Shown piece by piece: positions 18,537-27,089 of a DNA stretch of 64,000 nt; position 1 is the first letter of the stretch; the number at the start of each line of letters is the position of its first letter. The stretch lies in assembly GCF_009707545.1 (NCBI RefSeq), contig NZ_WLYK01000002.1, positions 248,001-312,000 of the forward strand, given 5' to 3'. The notes below the pieces were generated by a model. The model had not been told where the DNA came from, did no database searches, and saw only the letters and a list, made by a program, of their open reading frames with translations. This DNA comes from Nakamurella alba (GTDB taxonomy: Bacteria > Actinomycetota > Actinomycetes > Mycobacteriales > Nakamurellaceae). A program made the translations under genes and the position numbers.

Positions 18537-19336
18537 GCACGGCCACCGAATGGCTCGGCGACAGCGTCGCCATCACCAAGCGGAACCTGATCAAGGTCAA
18601 GCGGGTTCCCGACCTGATCGTCTTCTCGATCCTGTCGCCGATCATGTTCGTGCTGCTGTTCGTCTACGTCTTCGGCAGCGCGATCCCGATCGAGGGGCTC
18701 AGCTACGCCGAGTTCCTGCTGCCCGGCATCTTCGCGCAGACCGTGCTGTTCGGCGCCTCGTTCAGCGGCACCAGCATCGCCGAGGATCTGCAGAAGGGCC
18801 TCATCGACCGGTTCCGCTCGCTGCCCATGGCCCGATCGTCGGTGCTGGTCGGGCGGACGGTCGCCGACATCGGACTGAACGCCATCTCGATCGTGGTGAT
18901 GGCGCTGACCGGCCTGCTGGTCGGCTGGCGGATCCGCTCGTCGGTCCCGGAGGCGCTGCTCGGCTTCGTGCTGCTGCTGCTCTTCGCGTTCGCGATGTCC
19001 TGGGTGATGGTGATCGTCGGGATGCTGGTGCGCACGCCGGAGGTGTTCAACAACGCCAGCTTCATCGTGATCTTCCCGCTGACCTTCATCGCCAACACCT
19101 TCGTCCCGACCGAAGGATTCCCGTCGGTGTTGAAGGCGATCGCCGACTGGAACCCGATCTCCTCCATCACCCAGGCGTCGCGCGACCTGTTCGGCAACAC
19201 CTCGGCGCTCACTCCCGTGCCGGACGTCTGGCCGATGCAGCACCCGGTGGTCTACACGCTGATCTGGATCGTGGTGATCCTGGCCGTCTGCATCCCGCTG
19301 GCCGTGCGGCAGTACCTGCGCACCGCACTCCGCTGA
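18533..19336 (+). CDS. DrrB-type ABC-2 permease
   Basis: 267 aa, ATG overlaps the ATPase stop (ATGA), indicating translational coupling. Six hydrophobic segments are visible (starting near SPIMFVLLFVYVF, LLPGIFAQTVLFGASF, SIVVMALTGLLVG, LLGFVLLLLFAFAM, FIVIFPLTFIANTFV, TLIWIVVILAVC). The EDLQKGLIDRFRSLPMARSSVL loop is the ABC-2 signature region. It is the membrane half of the exporter encoded by 17514-18536 and is convergent with deoA. Confidence 0.92.
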   Translation: MSTATEWLGDSVAITKRNLIKVKRVPDLIVFSILSPIMFVLLFVYVFGSAIPIEGLSYAEFLLPGIFAQTVLFGASFSGTSIAEDLQKGLIDRFRSLPMARSSVLVGRTVADIGLNAISIVVMALTGLLVGWRIRSSVPEALLGFVLLLLFAFAMSWVMVIVGMLVRTPEVFNNASFIVIFPLTFIANTFVPTEGFPSVLKAIADWNPISSITQASRDLFGNTSALTPVPDVWPMQHPVVYTLIWIVVILAVCIPLAVRQYLRTALR

Positions 19337-19340
19337 CGCC

Positions 19341-19402
19341 GGACCTCGAGCTGCTCGACGGGACCCGCGCGTTGACCGGCGAGCTGATCCGGGTCCGAGG
19401 TC
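19341..19402. terminator. Possible nested hairpin between the exporter and deoA
   Basis: GACCTCG (from 19342) can pair with CGAGGTC (19396-19402), and inside it GGACCCG (19361-19367) with CGGGTCC (19390-19396). The arms share one base, so both pairings cannot be complete at once. It overlaps the deoA stop codon and could terminate either convergent transcript. Confidence 0.3.
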
Positions 19403-20684
19403 AGCGCACCACGTCCAGGACCAGCGGGCCCGGGTCGACAACGGCTCCCGGCGGGGCGATCTCGATCGCGCCGGCCAGGTCGGCGAGTGCCCCCTCGACC
19501 AGCGAGGGGTCGTCGGTGTGCAGTTCGAACAGCGGCGCCCCGGCCGCCACCGTCTCCCCCGGCTTGGCCAGGCAGAGCACCCCGGCCGCGGACTGCACCG
19601 GGTCACCGGGCCGCGCCCGGCCCGCACCGAGCCGCCAGGCCGCGATCCCGACCGGCATCGCGTCGAGCCGGCCGATGATGCCGGACCGGTCCGCCCGGAC
19701 GATCTCGCGCACCTGCGGCTGCGGCAGCGGAGCGTCGGGGTCACCACCCTGACCGGCGACCATCGCGCGCCACACGTCCATCGCCCGGCCGGAGGCGAGC
19801 ACCTGCGCCGGGTCGACGTCCAGCCCGGCCAGGGCCACCATCTCCCGGGCCAGCGCCAGCGTCAGCTCCACCACGTCCGCGGGCCCGCCGCCGGCGAGCA
19901 CCTCCAGCGACTCGGCGACCTCGACCGCGTTGCCGGCCGCCCGGCCCAGCGGGCTGTCCATCGCAGTCAGCAGGGCGGTCGTGCGCACACCCGACCCGGC
20001 CCCCAGATCGACCATCGACCGGGCCAGCTCCGCGGCCTTCTCCCTGGTCTTCATGAACGCACCGGAGCCCACCTTGACGTCCAGGACCAGAGCGGACGTG
20101 CCCTCGGCGATCTTCTTGCTCATGATCGACGCCGAGATCATCGGGATGGACTCGACGGTCGCGGTCACGTCGCGCAGCGCGTAGAGCCGCTTGTCCGCCG
20201 GCGCCAGGTCGGCCGACGCCGCGCAGATCACCGCGCCGACCTCGGCGAGCTGCCGGGTCATCGCCTCGGGCGAGAGCAGCGGATCCCAACCCGGGATGGC
20301 CTCCATCTTGTCCAGCGTGCCGCCGGTGTGCCCCAGCCCGCGCCCGGACAGCTGCGGGACAGCGGCCCCACAAGCGGCCACCAGTGGCGCCAGCGGTAGT
20401 GAGATCTTGTCCCCCACACCACCTGTCGAGTGTTTGTCGACGGTCGGCCGACCCACCCCGGACAGGTCGAGCCGGATCCCGGAGGCGATCATCGCCGCGG
20501 TCCAGCGCACCACCTCGCGGCGCTCCATGCCGTTCAGCAGGATCGCCATCAGCAGCGCCGACATCTGCTCCTCGGCGACCTCGCCGGCGGTGTACGCAGC
20601 CACCACCCAGTCGATCTGCTCGTCGGTCAACGCCCGCCCGTCACGCTTGGCGATGATGACGTCCACCGCCGCGATGGTGCTCAT
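19401..20684 (-). CDS. deoA: Thymidine phosphorylase
   Basis: 427 aa, normal length. It splits thymidine (and usually deoxyuridine) with phosphate into base and 2-deoxyribose-1-phosphate. The family signature is intact: VDKHSTGGVGDKISL, then SGRGLGHTGGTLDKMEAIPGW and DVKVGSGAFMKT. ATG 20684 begins MSTIAAVDVIIAKRDGRAL. The deoxyribose-1-phosphate needs a phosphopentomutase before it reaches DeoC; the truncated mutase at base 1 is of the hexose family, so that step is not clearly encoded here. Uracil formed in parallel can be captured by Upp. Confidence 0.96.
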   Translation of the reverse strand: MSTIAAVDVIIAKRDGRALTDEQIDWVVAAYTAGEVAEEQMSALLMAILLNGMERREVVRWTAAMIASGIRLDLSGVGRPTVDKHSTGGVGDKISLPLAPLVAACGAAVPQLSGRGLGHTGGTLDKMEAIPGWDPLLSPEAMTRQLAEVGAVICAASADLAPADKRLYALRDVTATVESIPMISASIMSKKIAEGTSALVLDVKVGSGAFMKTREKAAELARSMVDLGAGSGVRTTALLTAMDSPLGRAAGNAVEVAESLEVLAGGGPADVVELTLALAREMVALAGLDVDPAQVLASGRAMDVWRAMVAGQGGDPDAPLPQPQVREIVRADRSGIIGRLDAMPVGIAAWRLGAGRARPGDPVQSAAGVLCLAKPGETVAAGAPLFELHTDDPSLVEGALADLAGAIEIAPPGAVVDPGPLVLDVVR

Positions 20685-20901
20685 CCGGTGTGCCTCCTCG
20701 GTCCGGCGTCCAGTATCGACCAGTGCCTGCGTCCCGGTGGTGCCCGGGCGGGACGGGCGAGCTGCCGGGTCGCGCGCGCCCGGAGGGTGGGCGGACGACG
20801 GCGGTCAGGCCCGGTCGAGTTCTCGCAATGTCAGCTGGAACAACCGTGCCGGCCCCGCGGCCACCGACGCTGCGCGGCACGGTGCCGGCGGCCCGACGCC
20901 T

Positions 20902-20929
20902 GGAGCCAGGAGCCAGGAGCCAGGAGCCA
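20902..20929. repeat. 7-bp tandem repeat (GGAGCCA x4)
   Basis: Four perfect copies of GGAGCCA followed by a partial GGA, in the spacer upstream of the P450 gene and 38 nt before its start codon. Short tandem runs of this kind can vary in copy number. A second 7-bp array of different sequence is at 46165-46227. Confidence 0.75.
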
Positions 20930-20954
20930 GGACGGCGCACCATGCCCGGCGGCA

Positions 20955-20960
20955 TACCCT
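20955..20960 (+). promoter_or_regulatory. -10 box of a probable leaderless P450 promoter
   Basis: TACCCT (TANNNT) lies exactly 6 nt before GTG 20967 and there is no Shine-Dalgarno sequence. The GGAGCCA array occupies the bases around position -35 to -60, so copy-number change there could alter expression. Confidence 0.45.
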
Positions 20961-20966
20961 CGTCGG

Positions 20967-22226
20967 GTGCTGTCCGCCGCCGATCTCGACCCCGTCGCCC
21001 TCGACCCCGCCGCCGCCGGGTTCGATCCTGCCGACCCCCGGTTCCTCGCCGACCCCTACCCGGTCTTCGGCCGGCTCCGCGCACTCGGGCCGGTGCTGCC
21101 GTTCGGCCCGCGCGGGGTCTACCTGCTGCCCCGGTACGCCGAGGTCAACGCCGCGCTGCGCGACCGTCGGCTGGGTCGGGACTTCAAGCACCTCTACACC
21201 GAGGAGGAGTTCGGGCAGCCCGCGCCGGACGACCGCTGGCCGCGGTGGCAGCTCAGCGAGCGCTGGTCGCTGCTCAACCTGGAGCCGCCGGACCACACCC
21301 GCCTCCGGCGGCTGATCACCAAGGTGTTCACCGCCAGGTCGGTGGCGGCGCTGCGCCCGCGGATCGCCGACATCGCCGCCCGCCGTCTCGACGAAGCGGT
21401 CGGGAACAGCGGTGCTGCAGCGGGTTTCGACCTGATCGGCGACTACGCGCAGCCGTTCTCGGTCGCGGTCATCTGCACCCTGCTCGGCGTCCCGTTGCCG
21501 GACGGTCCGAAACTGCTGGAGTGGTCGCACGCCATCGTCAAGATGTACGAGTTCTCCACCAGCGACGACGAGCGCGGCCGGGCGGAGATCGCCGCGGACG
21601 AGTTCATCGACCGGGTCCGGGCCCTGATCGCCGAGCGGCGCACCGACCCGCGGGAGGACCTGATCACAGAGCTGGTGCAGGTGTCCGACAGCGGTGACCG
21701 GCTGACCGAGAACGAGATCGTCAGCACGGTGATCGTGCTGCTCAACGCCGGGCACGAGGCGACCGTCAACACCCTGGGCAACGGGATGCGGGCGATGATG
21801 CTGCACCCGGCCCAATGGGCCCGGGTGACCTCGGGCGAGGTCGGGACTGCCGCCGCCGTCGAGGAACTCATCCGCTGGGACGCCCCGCTGCAGCTCTTCG
21901 AGCGTTGGGTGCTGCACGACGGGGTCGAACTGGGCGGCGTCGAGTTCCGCCGTGGCGACCGGGTGGCGATGATGTTCGGGTCGGCCAACCGGGACCCGGA
22001 TCGCTTCCCGGACCCGGACGCGTTCGACGCCGGCCGGGGCGATGCCACCCACATCGGGTTCGGCGGCGGTCTGCACTTCTGCATCGGGGCACCGCTCGCG
22101 CGGCTCGAGCTGGAGGTCTCGCTGGACCTGCTGCGCAGGTACCCGGACCTGCACCTGACGGAGACTCCCGTCTACCAGCCGTATTTCGTCATCCGCGGAC
22201 TGTCCGCCCTGCGCCTGCAGCCCTGA
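20967..22226 (+). CDS. Cytochrome P450
   Basis: 419 aa. The start is GTG 20967, which gives a normal bacterial P450 N-terminus (DPRFLADPYPVFGRLRALGPV). Oxygen-activation helix I is LLNAGHEATVNTL, the ExxR motif is EELIR, and the heme loop FGGGLHFCIGAPLARLELE carries the thiolate ligand C372. The NLEPPDHTRLRRLITKVFTARSV segment is also typical. It is soluble and needs an electron donor; fprA at 7029 is a candidate reductase, but no ferredoxin gene is present in the window. It sits between deoA and deoD without an obvious pathway link, so the substrate is unknown. Confidence 0.95.
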   Translation: MLSAADLDPVALDPAAAGFDPADPRFLADPYPVFGRLRALGPVLPFGPRGVYLLPRYAEVNAALRDRRLGRDFKHLYTEEEFGQPAPDDRWPRWQLSERWSLLNLEPPDHTRLRRLITKVFTARSVAALRPRIADIAARRLDEAVGNSGAAAGFDLIGDYAQPFSVAVICTLLGVPLPDGPKLLEWSHAIVKMYEFSTSDDERGRAEIAADEFIDRVRALIAERRTDPREDLITELVQVSDSGDRLTENEIVSTVIVLLNAGHEATVNTLGNGMRAMMLHPAQWARVTSGEVGTAAAVEELIRWDAPLQLFERWVLHDGVELGGVEFRRGDRVAMMFGSANRDPDRFPDPDAFDAGRGDATHIGFGGGLHFCIGAPLARLELEVSLDLLRRYPDLHLTETPVYQPYFVIRGLSALRLQP

Positions 22227-22294
22227 CCGCGCCCGGCGAGCGACCGAGAAGCACCGCCAAGCCCCGACCAGCCCCGACCAGCAAGGAGATCCAC

Positions 22295-23005
22295 ATGGGA
22301 ACCCCGCACATCAGCGCCGCGGACGGCGACATCGCACCGGTGGTGCTGATGCCCGGCGACCCGCGCCGGGCCCGGCGGATCGCCCATGCCTTCTTCGACG
22401 AGCCGCGGCTGGTCACCGAGGTGCGCGGGATCGAGGGCTGGACAGGGACTTTCGAGGGCCGGCCGATGACGGCGATGGCCTCCGGCATGGGCATGCCGTC
22501 GATCAGCATCTACGCCACCGAACTGTTCCGGTTCTACGGGGTGCAGCGGATCATCAGGGTCGGGACGGCCGGCGGGATCGCCGACGAGGCCCAGCTGGGT
22601 GAGGTGGTCATCGCCTCGGCCGCGCACACCGACTCGTCGATGGCGGCGCTGCGCATCCCCGGTGTCCACTTCAGCCACGCACCCGCCTTCGGGCTGCTGG
22701 CCGCCGCTGTCACGGCGGCGCAGGAAGCCGGGATCACCCACCGGGTGGGGCCGATCTTCTCCTCGGACACCTTCTACTCGGACCGCCAGGACGTGACCGC
22801 CGGGCTCGCCGCGCACGGCACGCTGGCCGTCGAGATGGAGGCGGCTGCGCTCTACGGCGTGGCCGCGGCCGAGGGCAAGGAGGCGCTCACCGTCGCCACC
22901 ATCACCGACCACATCATCCGGCACGAGGCGATGTCAGCCGACGAGCGGGAGACCCGGTTCGAGCCGATGGTCCGGATCGCGGCCCGGGCGCTGCTGGCCG
23001 GTTGA
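22295..23005 (+). CDS. deoD: DeoD-type purine nucleoside phosphorylase
   Basis: 236 aa, the size of hexameric E. coli-type phosphorylases. It cleaves purine (deoxy)nucleosides with phosphate. Visible family elements: VVLMPGDPRRARRIA, the GMGMPSISIYATELF segment, VRVGTAGGI-type loop (IIRVGTAGGIADE), the phosphate arginine region, and VEMEAAALYGVAA that contacts the ribose. The general-acid aspartate region reads VATITDHIIRHE. A uridine phosphorylase is the closest alternative. CAAGGAG precedes ATG 22295. The gene lies 69 nt after the P450 stop and 10 nt before the creatininase-fold gene, with which it is probably co-transcribed. Confidence 0.88.
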   Translation: MGTPHISAADGDIAPVVLMPGDPRRARRIAHAFFDEPRLVTEVRGIEGWTGTFEGRPMTAMASGMGMPSISIYATELFRFYGVQRIIRVGTAGGIADEAQLGEVVIASAAHTDSSMAALRIPGVHFSHAPAFGLLAAAVTAAQEAGITHRVGPIFSSDTFYSDRQDVTAGLAAHGTLAVEMEAAALYGVAAAEGKEALTVATITDHIIRHEAMSADERETRFEPMVRIAARALLAG

Positions 23006-23015
23006 CCCTCCGCCG

Positions 23016-23771
23016 ATGAGCACCCACCACTCGTCCCCGGATCTCGGCGCGCTGCTGGCGGCCGGGTCGGTGCCGCTGCTGCCGTTCGGCGCGTTCGAGC
23101 AGCACGGGCCGCACCTGCCGCTGTCCACCGACACGATCATGGCCCGGGCGCTGGCCGAGCGGCTGTGCCCGGTGGTCGACGGGGTGCTGCTGCCGGCGGT
23201 CGAGTACGGGCAGACCACCGGCAACGACGGTTTCCCGGGCACCCTGAGCCTGTCGTTCGACACGGTGCGGGCCATCGCCGGCGACCTCATCTCCGCCCTT
23301 CACCGGCAGGGGGCGCGGGCGCTGGTCATCGTCAACGGCGATTTCGGCAACCGCGCGCCGCTGGCACTGGCTGCCCGGGATGCGAAGGAGCGCAACGGTT
23401 TCCCGGTGCTGGTGCTGAACTACCCGGGGATGACGGAGGCGTTCGCGGCGATCGGCACGTCCCGGCCCGCCGGCTTCGGCCTGCACCACGCCGACGAGCT
23501 GGAGACCTCGATCGTGCTGGCCGTCGCCCCGGAGGCGGTGGACATGTCCCGCGCCGTCGCCGAGTACCCGGTGTTCCCGCCCGACTTCCCGGACGCCGAG
23601 TACGGCATGGCCGAGCTCGGCGCCACCGGCGTGTTCGGCGATCCCACCCACGCCACCGCGGAGAAGGGTGAAGCGCTGCTGGATGCGCTCACCGCCGCGG
23701 CGGCACGACTGATCGGCGACTTCCTGCGGCTGCACCCGCAGGACCGGACGGGCGACCGAACGCGGGACTGA
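23016..23771 (+). CDS. Creatininase-fold amidohydrolase
   Basis: 251 aa. Members are metal-dependent amidases that include creatininase and MftE. The metal-binding opening is LLPFGAFEQHGPHLPLSTDT; later conserved parts are GNDGFPGTLSL, IVNGDFGN (usually VNGHGGN) and ADELETSIVLA (usually AGE.ETS). The second motif here reads DFGN instead of the family H-GGN, so one metal ligand may be altered and activity should not be assumed. It follows deoD by 10 nt. No mycofactocin genes are nearby, so an MftE role is not supported. Substrate unknown. Confidence 0.8.
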   Translation: MSTHHSSPDLGALLAAGSVPLLPFGAFEQHGPHLPLSTDTIMARALAERLCPVVDGVLLPAVEYGQTTGNDGFPGTLSLSFDTVRAIAGDLISALHRQGARALVIVNGDFGNRAPLALAARDAKERNGFPVLVLNYPGMTEAFAAIGTSRPAGFGLHHADELETSIVLAVAPEAVDMSRAVAEYPVFPPDFPDAEYGMAELGATGVFGDPTHATAEKGEALLDALTAAAARLIGDFLRLHPQDRTGDRTRD

Positions 23772-23825
23772 ACACCGGCGGACCGGGAACCTGCCTGCTG
23801 CGGATCCGAGTGCAAGGAGGCGGCG

Positions 23826-24494
23826 ATGACCTGGTTCGTCCTGGTCCCGGGCATGAACCACGGCGGCTGGTGGTACCGGCCGATCGTGGAGGAACTGGCG
23901 GCGCACGGCCACGTCGGCGACGCGGTGACCCTGGCCGGGCTGGACCCGGACGGCCCGCCGGCGCCCGACGCGAACCTGGACACCCACATCGACGACGTCG
24001 TCCGGGTGCTCGACGCCCGCGACGGCGCGGCCGTGCTCGTCGGCCACAGCTACGCCGGGAGTGTGATCTCCGGTGCCGCCGAGCTGCGCCCGGAGAAGGT
24101 GCAGGCGCTGGTCTACCTGGACGCCTTCGTCCCGGAGGACGGGGAGTCCGCCTGGACGATGACCAACGACGAGGAACGCGAGTGGTACATCGACGGGGCC
24201 GGCGCCGACGGCCTCGGGGTGGCGCCGCTGCCGTTCTTCGACGAGCGGGCCCGGCCGCACCCGCTCGGCACCCTGATCCAGAAGTCGAGGCTGCCCGGGC
24301 GGTGGCGGACCGTGCCGCGCAAGCACTACGTGGCGGCGGTCGGTGCCGAGTGGTTGCCGCACACCCCGTTCGCCGGGCTGACCCAGCGCCTCGAGATGGA
24401 CCCGGACTTCACCGTGCACCGGGTCGACTCCCGCCACAACTTCCTCGCCCACGGCACCGACCTGCTGATGGGCGAGCTGCTGCCCTTCGGCTGA
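23826..24494 (+). CDS. Alpha/beta hydrolase
   Basis: 222 aa esterase-like enzyme without a signal peptide. The oxyanion region is FVLVPGMNHGGWWYRPI, the nucleophile elbow is VGHSYAGSV, the acid is probably in the VYLDAFVPEDGES region or later, and the catalytic histidine is likely in HRVDSRHNFLAHG. The sequence is similar to salicylate-esterase/EstC-like plant and bacterial hydrolases. AAGGAGGCG precedes ATG 23826. It is 55 nt after the creatininase-fold gene on the same strand. Substrate cannot be inferred. Confidence 0.85.
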   Translation: MTWFVLVPGMNHGGWWYRPIVEELAAHGHVGDAVTLAGLDPDGPPAPDANLDTHIDDVVRVLDARDGAAVLVGHSYAGSVISGAAELRPEKVQALVYLDAFVPEDGESAWTMTNDEEREWYIDGAGADGLGVAPLPFFDERARPHPLGTLIQKSRLPGRWRTVPRKHYVAAVGAEWLPHTPFAGLTQRLEMDPDFTVHRVDSRHNFLAHGTDLLMGELLPFG

Positions 24495-24554
24495 GCGCGG
24501 CATGCGGCGGCGGGGTGATCAGGGTCGCCTGCCGCCGCTACGGGGTCCCCCCGC

Positions 24555-24638
24555 GTCGCAGGGGCGAACTCGGCGACTCCTGCACCAGCCGTCCCATTCC
24601 CGCCCCGAAAAGCCCTGCGGACGTTGTTGATCCACGCC
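24555..24638. repeat. Intergenic repeat, subtype B copy 1
   Basis: About 84 bp beginning GTCGCAGGGGCGAACTCGG, with core CGACTCCTGCACCAGC and CGTCCCATT, and ending GATCCACGCC. It is roughly 80% identical by eye to 60200-60283, and the core is the reverse complement of the A-type repeats. It lies between the convergent hydrolase and amidohydrolase genes. Confidence 0.65.
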
Positions 24639-24648
24639 AGGGGCGGGG

Positions 24649-26007
24649 TCAGACGGCGTCGTACTGCTGGATCGTGCGGCCGTGGGCGGTGTCGGTGAGG
24701 GCGGCGAGGCGGGGTGCCAGGCGGGTGGAGAGCTCGGCGACGTCCACGGTCAGCAGCTTCCGGTCCCGCATCAGAACCTTGCCGGCGACGATCGTGGTGC
24801 TGATGTCGGCGGACCGGGCGCTGAACACCAGGGTCGAGGCGAGGTCGTGCACCGGCTGGGTGTGCGGGCCGGTCAGGTCGACCAGGATGACATCGGCCTG
24901 GTGGCCGGGCGCCAGCGAGCCGATCTGCCCGGCCAGGCCGAGGGCCGCGGCACTGCCGAGGGTGGCCAGGCCCAGGGTCTGCTTCGCCGACATCCACAGC
25001 TCGTCCCGCTCGACGAACTTCTGCACCAGCGCCGTCATCGTCATCGACTCCCACACGTCGAGCGTGTTGTTCGACGCGGCACCGTCGGTGGCCAGGCCGA
25101 CCGCGACACCCGCGGCGAGCAGCAGCCGGATGGGCGTGGTGTCCTCCCCCACCTTCAGGTAGCCCTTCGGCGCGGAGCCGACGCCGACCCGCCCCTGCGC
25201 CGCCTGCAACAGCGGGACGTCCTCCGGCACAGTGCCTTTCGCGTGCGCGATCAGGGTCCGGCCCTCCAGCAGGCCGGTCTTCCCCAGCACCCCGATCGGG
25301 GTCAGACCGCGCCGGGCCCGGCTGGCCCGGGTCTCCTCGCGATGTTCCGCGGCGTGGATGTGCACCAGCAGGTCGTGCTCGATCCCGGCCGCCGCGGTGC
25401 GCTCCAGATCGGCGTCGTCGACGGTGTAGACCCCGTGCGGGGCCAGCGATGTGGTGATGCGCCCGCCGGCGGTGCCGCGGTAGGCCAGCGCGTACTCCAG
25501 GCCCCGTTCGAAGCCGGCCGGTCCCTCGGAGGAGAAGTAGGTCCAGCCGAGATTCGCACGCAGGCCGGTGTCGTCGACGGCGGTGGCCACCCGGTCCATC
25601 ATGAAGTAGTGGTCGGCGAAGGTGGTCACGCCGCCGGCGATCATCTCGGCGCAGGCCAGCCGGGCCGCCAGCTCGACGTCGTCGGCGGTGAGGTTGACCT
25701 CCATCGGCCAGATCCGCTTGTTGAACCAGTCGACGGTCGACACGTCCTCCGCGGCCCCGCGGAACATCACCATCGGTGCGTGGGTGTGGCAGTTGATCAG
25801 GCCGGGCATCGCCACCTGGCCGCGACCGTCGATCACCTCGACACCCTCCGGTACGGGCGAGTCACCAGCTGCGGCAACGGATTCGATGACACCGTCACGG
25901 ACCACGATCCGGGCGCCCGGCAGGAAGTCGATCGTCCCGTCCCCGCCGTGCACCAGTGCGGTCACGTTCTCGATCACCAGATCGGCGGCGCGTCCGTCCG
26001 TGCCCAT
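24649..26007 (-). CDS. Amidohydrolase, MTA/SAH deaminase-like
   Basis: 452 aa from ATG 26007, which has GGGAG eight bases upstream; ATG 26022 in frame is an alternative. Metal sites are in order: MPGLINCHTHAPM (HxH), HIHAAEHREE, LIAHAKGT, and LATDGAASNNTLD (Asp). This order and the FKYFxxxP-free N-terminus fit the TrzN/MtaD group that deaminates 5-methylthioadenosine, S-adenosylhomocysteine, adenosine or related aromatic amines. The next gene on the other strand is a methyltransferase, and methylation produces SAH, which makes that substrate attractive but unproven. Context in a nucleoside-salvage region also fits adenosine-like substrates. Confidence 0.85.
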   Translation of the reverse strand: MGTDGRAADLVIENVTALVHGGDGTIDFLPGARIVVRDGVIESVAAAGDSPVPEGVEVIDGRGQVAMPGLINCHTHAPMVMFRGAAEDVSTVDWFNKRIWPMEVNLTADDVELAARLACAEMIAGGVTTFADHYFMMDRVATAVDDTGLRANLGWTYFSSEGPAGFERGLEYALAYRGTAGGRITTSLAPHGVYTVDDADLERTAAAGIEHDLLVHIHAAEHREETRASRARRGLTPIGVLGKTGLLEGRTLIAHAKGTVPEDVPLLQAAQGRVGVGSAPKGYLKVGEDTTPIRLLLAAGVAVGLATDGAASNNTLDVWESMTMTALVQKFVERDELWMSAKQTLGLATLGSAAALGLAGQIGSLAPGHQADVILVDLTGPHTQPVHDLASTLVFSARSADISTTIVAGKVLMRDRKLLTVDVAELSTRLAPRLAALTDTAHGRTIQQYDAV

Positions 26008-26162
26008 GCCCACCACTCCCATCGCCCACTGCTCGAGGTCCCGGCGACGGACCGGGCCCGCCGCTCGCGTCCCGGACGTCGCCGGGCGTCCACTACCGTC
26101 GCACGTACACGCAGCGTCGCGGAACCCGGCCCGACCGGAACCACCAGCGCGAGGAGACAGCG

Positions 26163-27089
26163 ATGACGGACAGCACCCCCGGCGGCACCTCCGCGCCGCT
26201 CTCGGACACCACCGTGCAGGACCTGGTGCTGACCCTGCAGCTCGCCGCCCACGGCGATCGTTTCGGAGCGATGGTCTCCGCTGCGCTGGCCGCGGAGGCC
26301 GGTTCGCTGCTGGGTGCGGCGCTGGAGCAGTACCTGACCGACCCGGCCGGTGACGGCACGGTGTACGACGCCCCGGCCGCTTTCGAGGCGTTCATCCGCG
26401 GCGGCGGCAACGTCGGGCTGTACCAGCGGACCAGCGCGGCACTCGCCGCGACCTACCGGGACGTGCGGCCCACCACGCTGCTGGAGATCGGCTGCGGCGA
26501 CGGGCTGGCACTGCTGCCCGCCCTCGACGCGGCCGGCGGGGCCGCCCCGACGTCGGTCGAACTCGTCGAACCATCCGCCGCGCTGCTCGGGCAGTGCACG
26601 GCGGCGCTCGCGGCGCGGGACATCTCCGTCACCACCTCCGGCCCGGGCACACTCCAGGACCGGCTCGACAACAGCGACAGCAGCTGGGATCTCGCCGAGT
26701 CCTCCTTCGCCCTGCACGCCCTGGAGCCCACTGTCCGGACCGAACAGCTGCGCCGGCTCGCACCTCGCGTCAGGCGGCTGGTGCTGGTGGAGTTCGACGT
26801 GCACGTCCCGGAGCCGGGTACCGACGCGCACGTCCGGGAGCTGGCGATCCGGTACGAAAAGGGCCTGGCCGAGTACACCGACACCCGCGACCTGGTGGCG
26901 CAGGGTTTCCTGGCTCCGGTGCTGATCGGGCAGCTGGCGCCGGACGCGCCGCGGGCGACCTGGGAGCAGCCGCGGGAGGCCTGGGCGGCGCAACTGGCGG
27001 AGGCCGGTTTCACCGACATCACCACCGAGGACGTCTCGCCGTACTGGTGGTCACCGGCGTTCGTGCTGCGCGCCACCGGCCGGGCATGA
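26163..27089 (+). CDS. SAM-dependent class I methyltransferase
   Basis: 308 aa. Motif I is LLEIGCGDGLALLPAL, followed by VELVEPS (acidic end of strand 2), and LAESSFALHALEP where motif IV is expected. The N-terminal 95 residues are a helical region that may bind substrate. ATG 26163 has GAGGAGACAGCG upstream and a TACCGT -10 box at 26094-26099. Its stop codon overlaps the next start (ATGA), so the hydrolase at 27086 is translationally coupled. The substrate is unknown. It is divergent from the MTA/SAH-deaminase-like gene with about 155 bp between starts. Confidence 0.82.
   Translation: MTDSTPGGTSAPLSDTTVQDLVLTLQLAAHGDRFGAMVSAALAAEAGSLLGAALEQYLTDPAGDGTVYDAPAAFEAFIRGGGNVGLYQRTSAALAATYRDVRPTTLLEIGCGDGLALLPALDAAGGAAPTSVELVEPSAALLGQCTAALAARDISVTTSGPGTLQDRLDNSDSSWDLAESSFALHALEPTVRTEQLRRLAPRVRRLVLVEFDVHVPEPGTDAHVRELAIRYEKGLAEYTDTRDLVAQGFLAPVLIGQLAPDAPRATWEQPREAWAAQLAEAGFTDITTEDVSPYWWSPAFVLRATGRA

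Noticed and set aside
20967..22226. A secondary-metabolite cluster formed by the P450, the DrrAB exporter and the methyltransferase
   Set aside because: There is no core biosynthetic gene, and these genes are interleaved with nucleoside-salvage genes on both strands.
23016..23771. Mycofactocin protein MftE
   Set aside because: The protein has the creatininase fold, but no mftA, mftB, mftC or mftF gene is in the window and one metal motif is altered.
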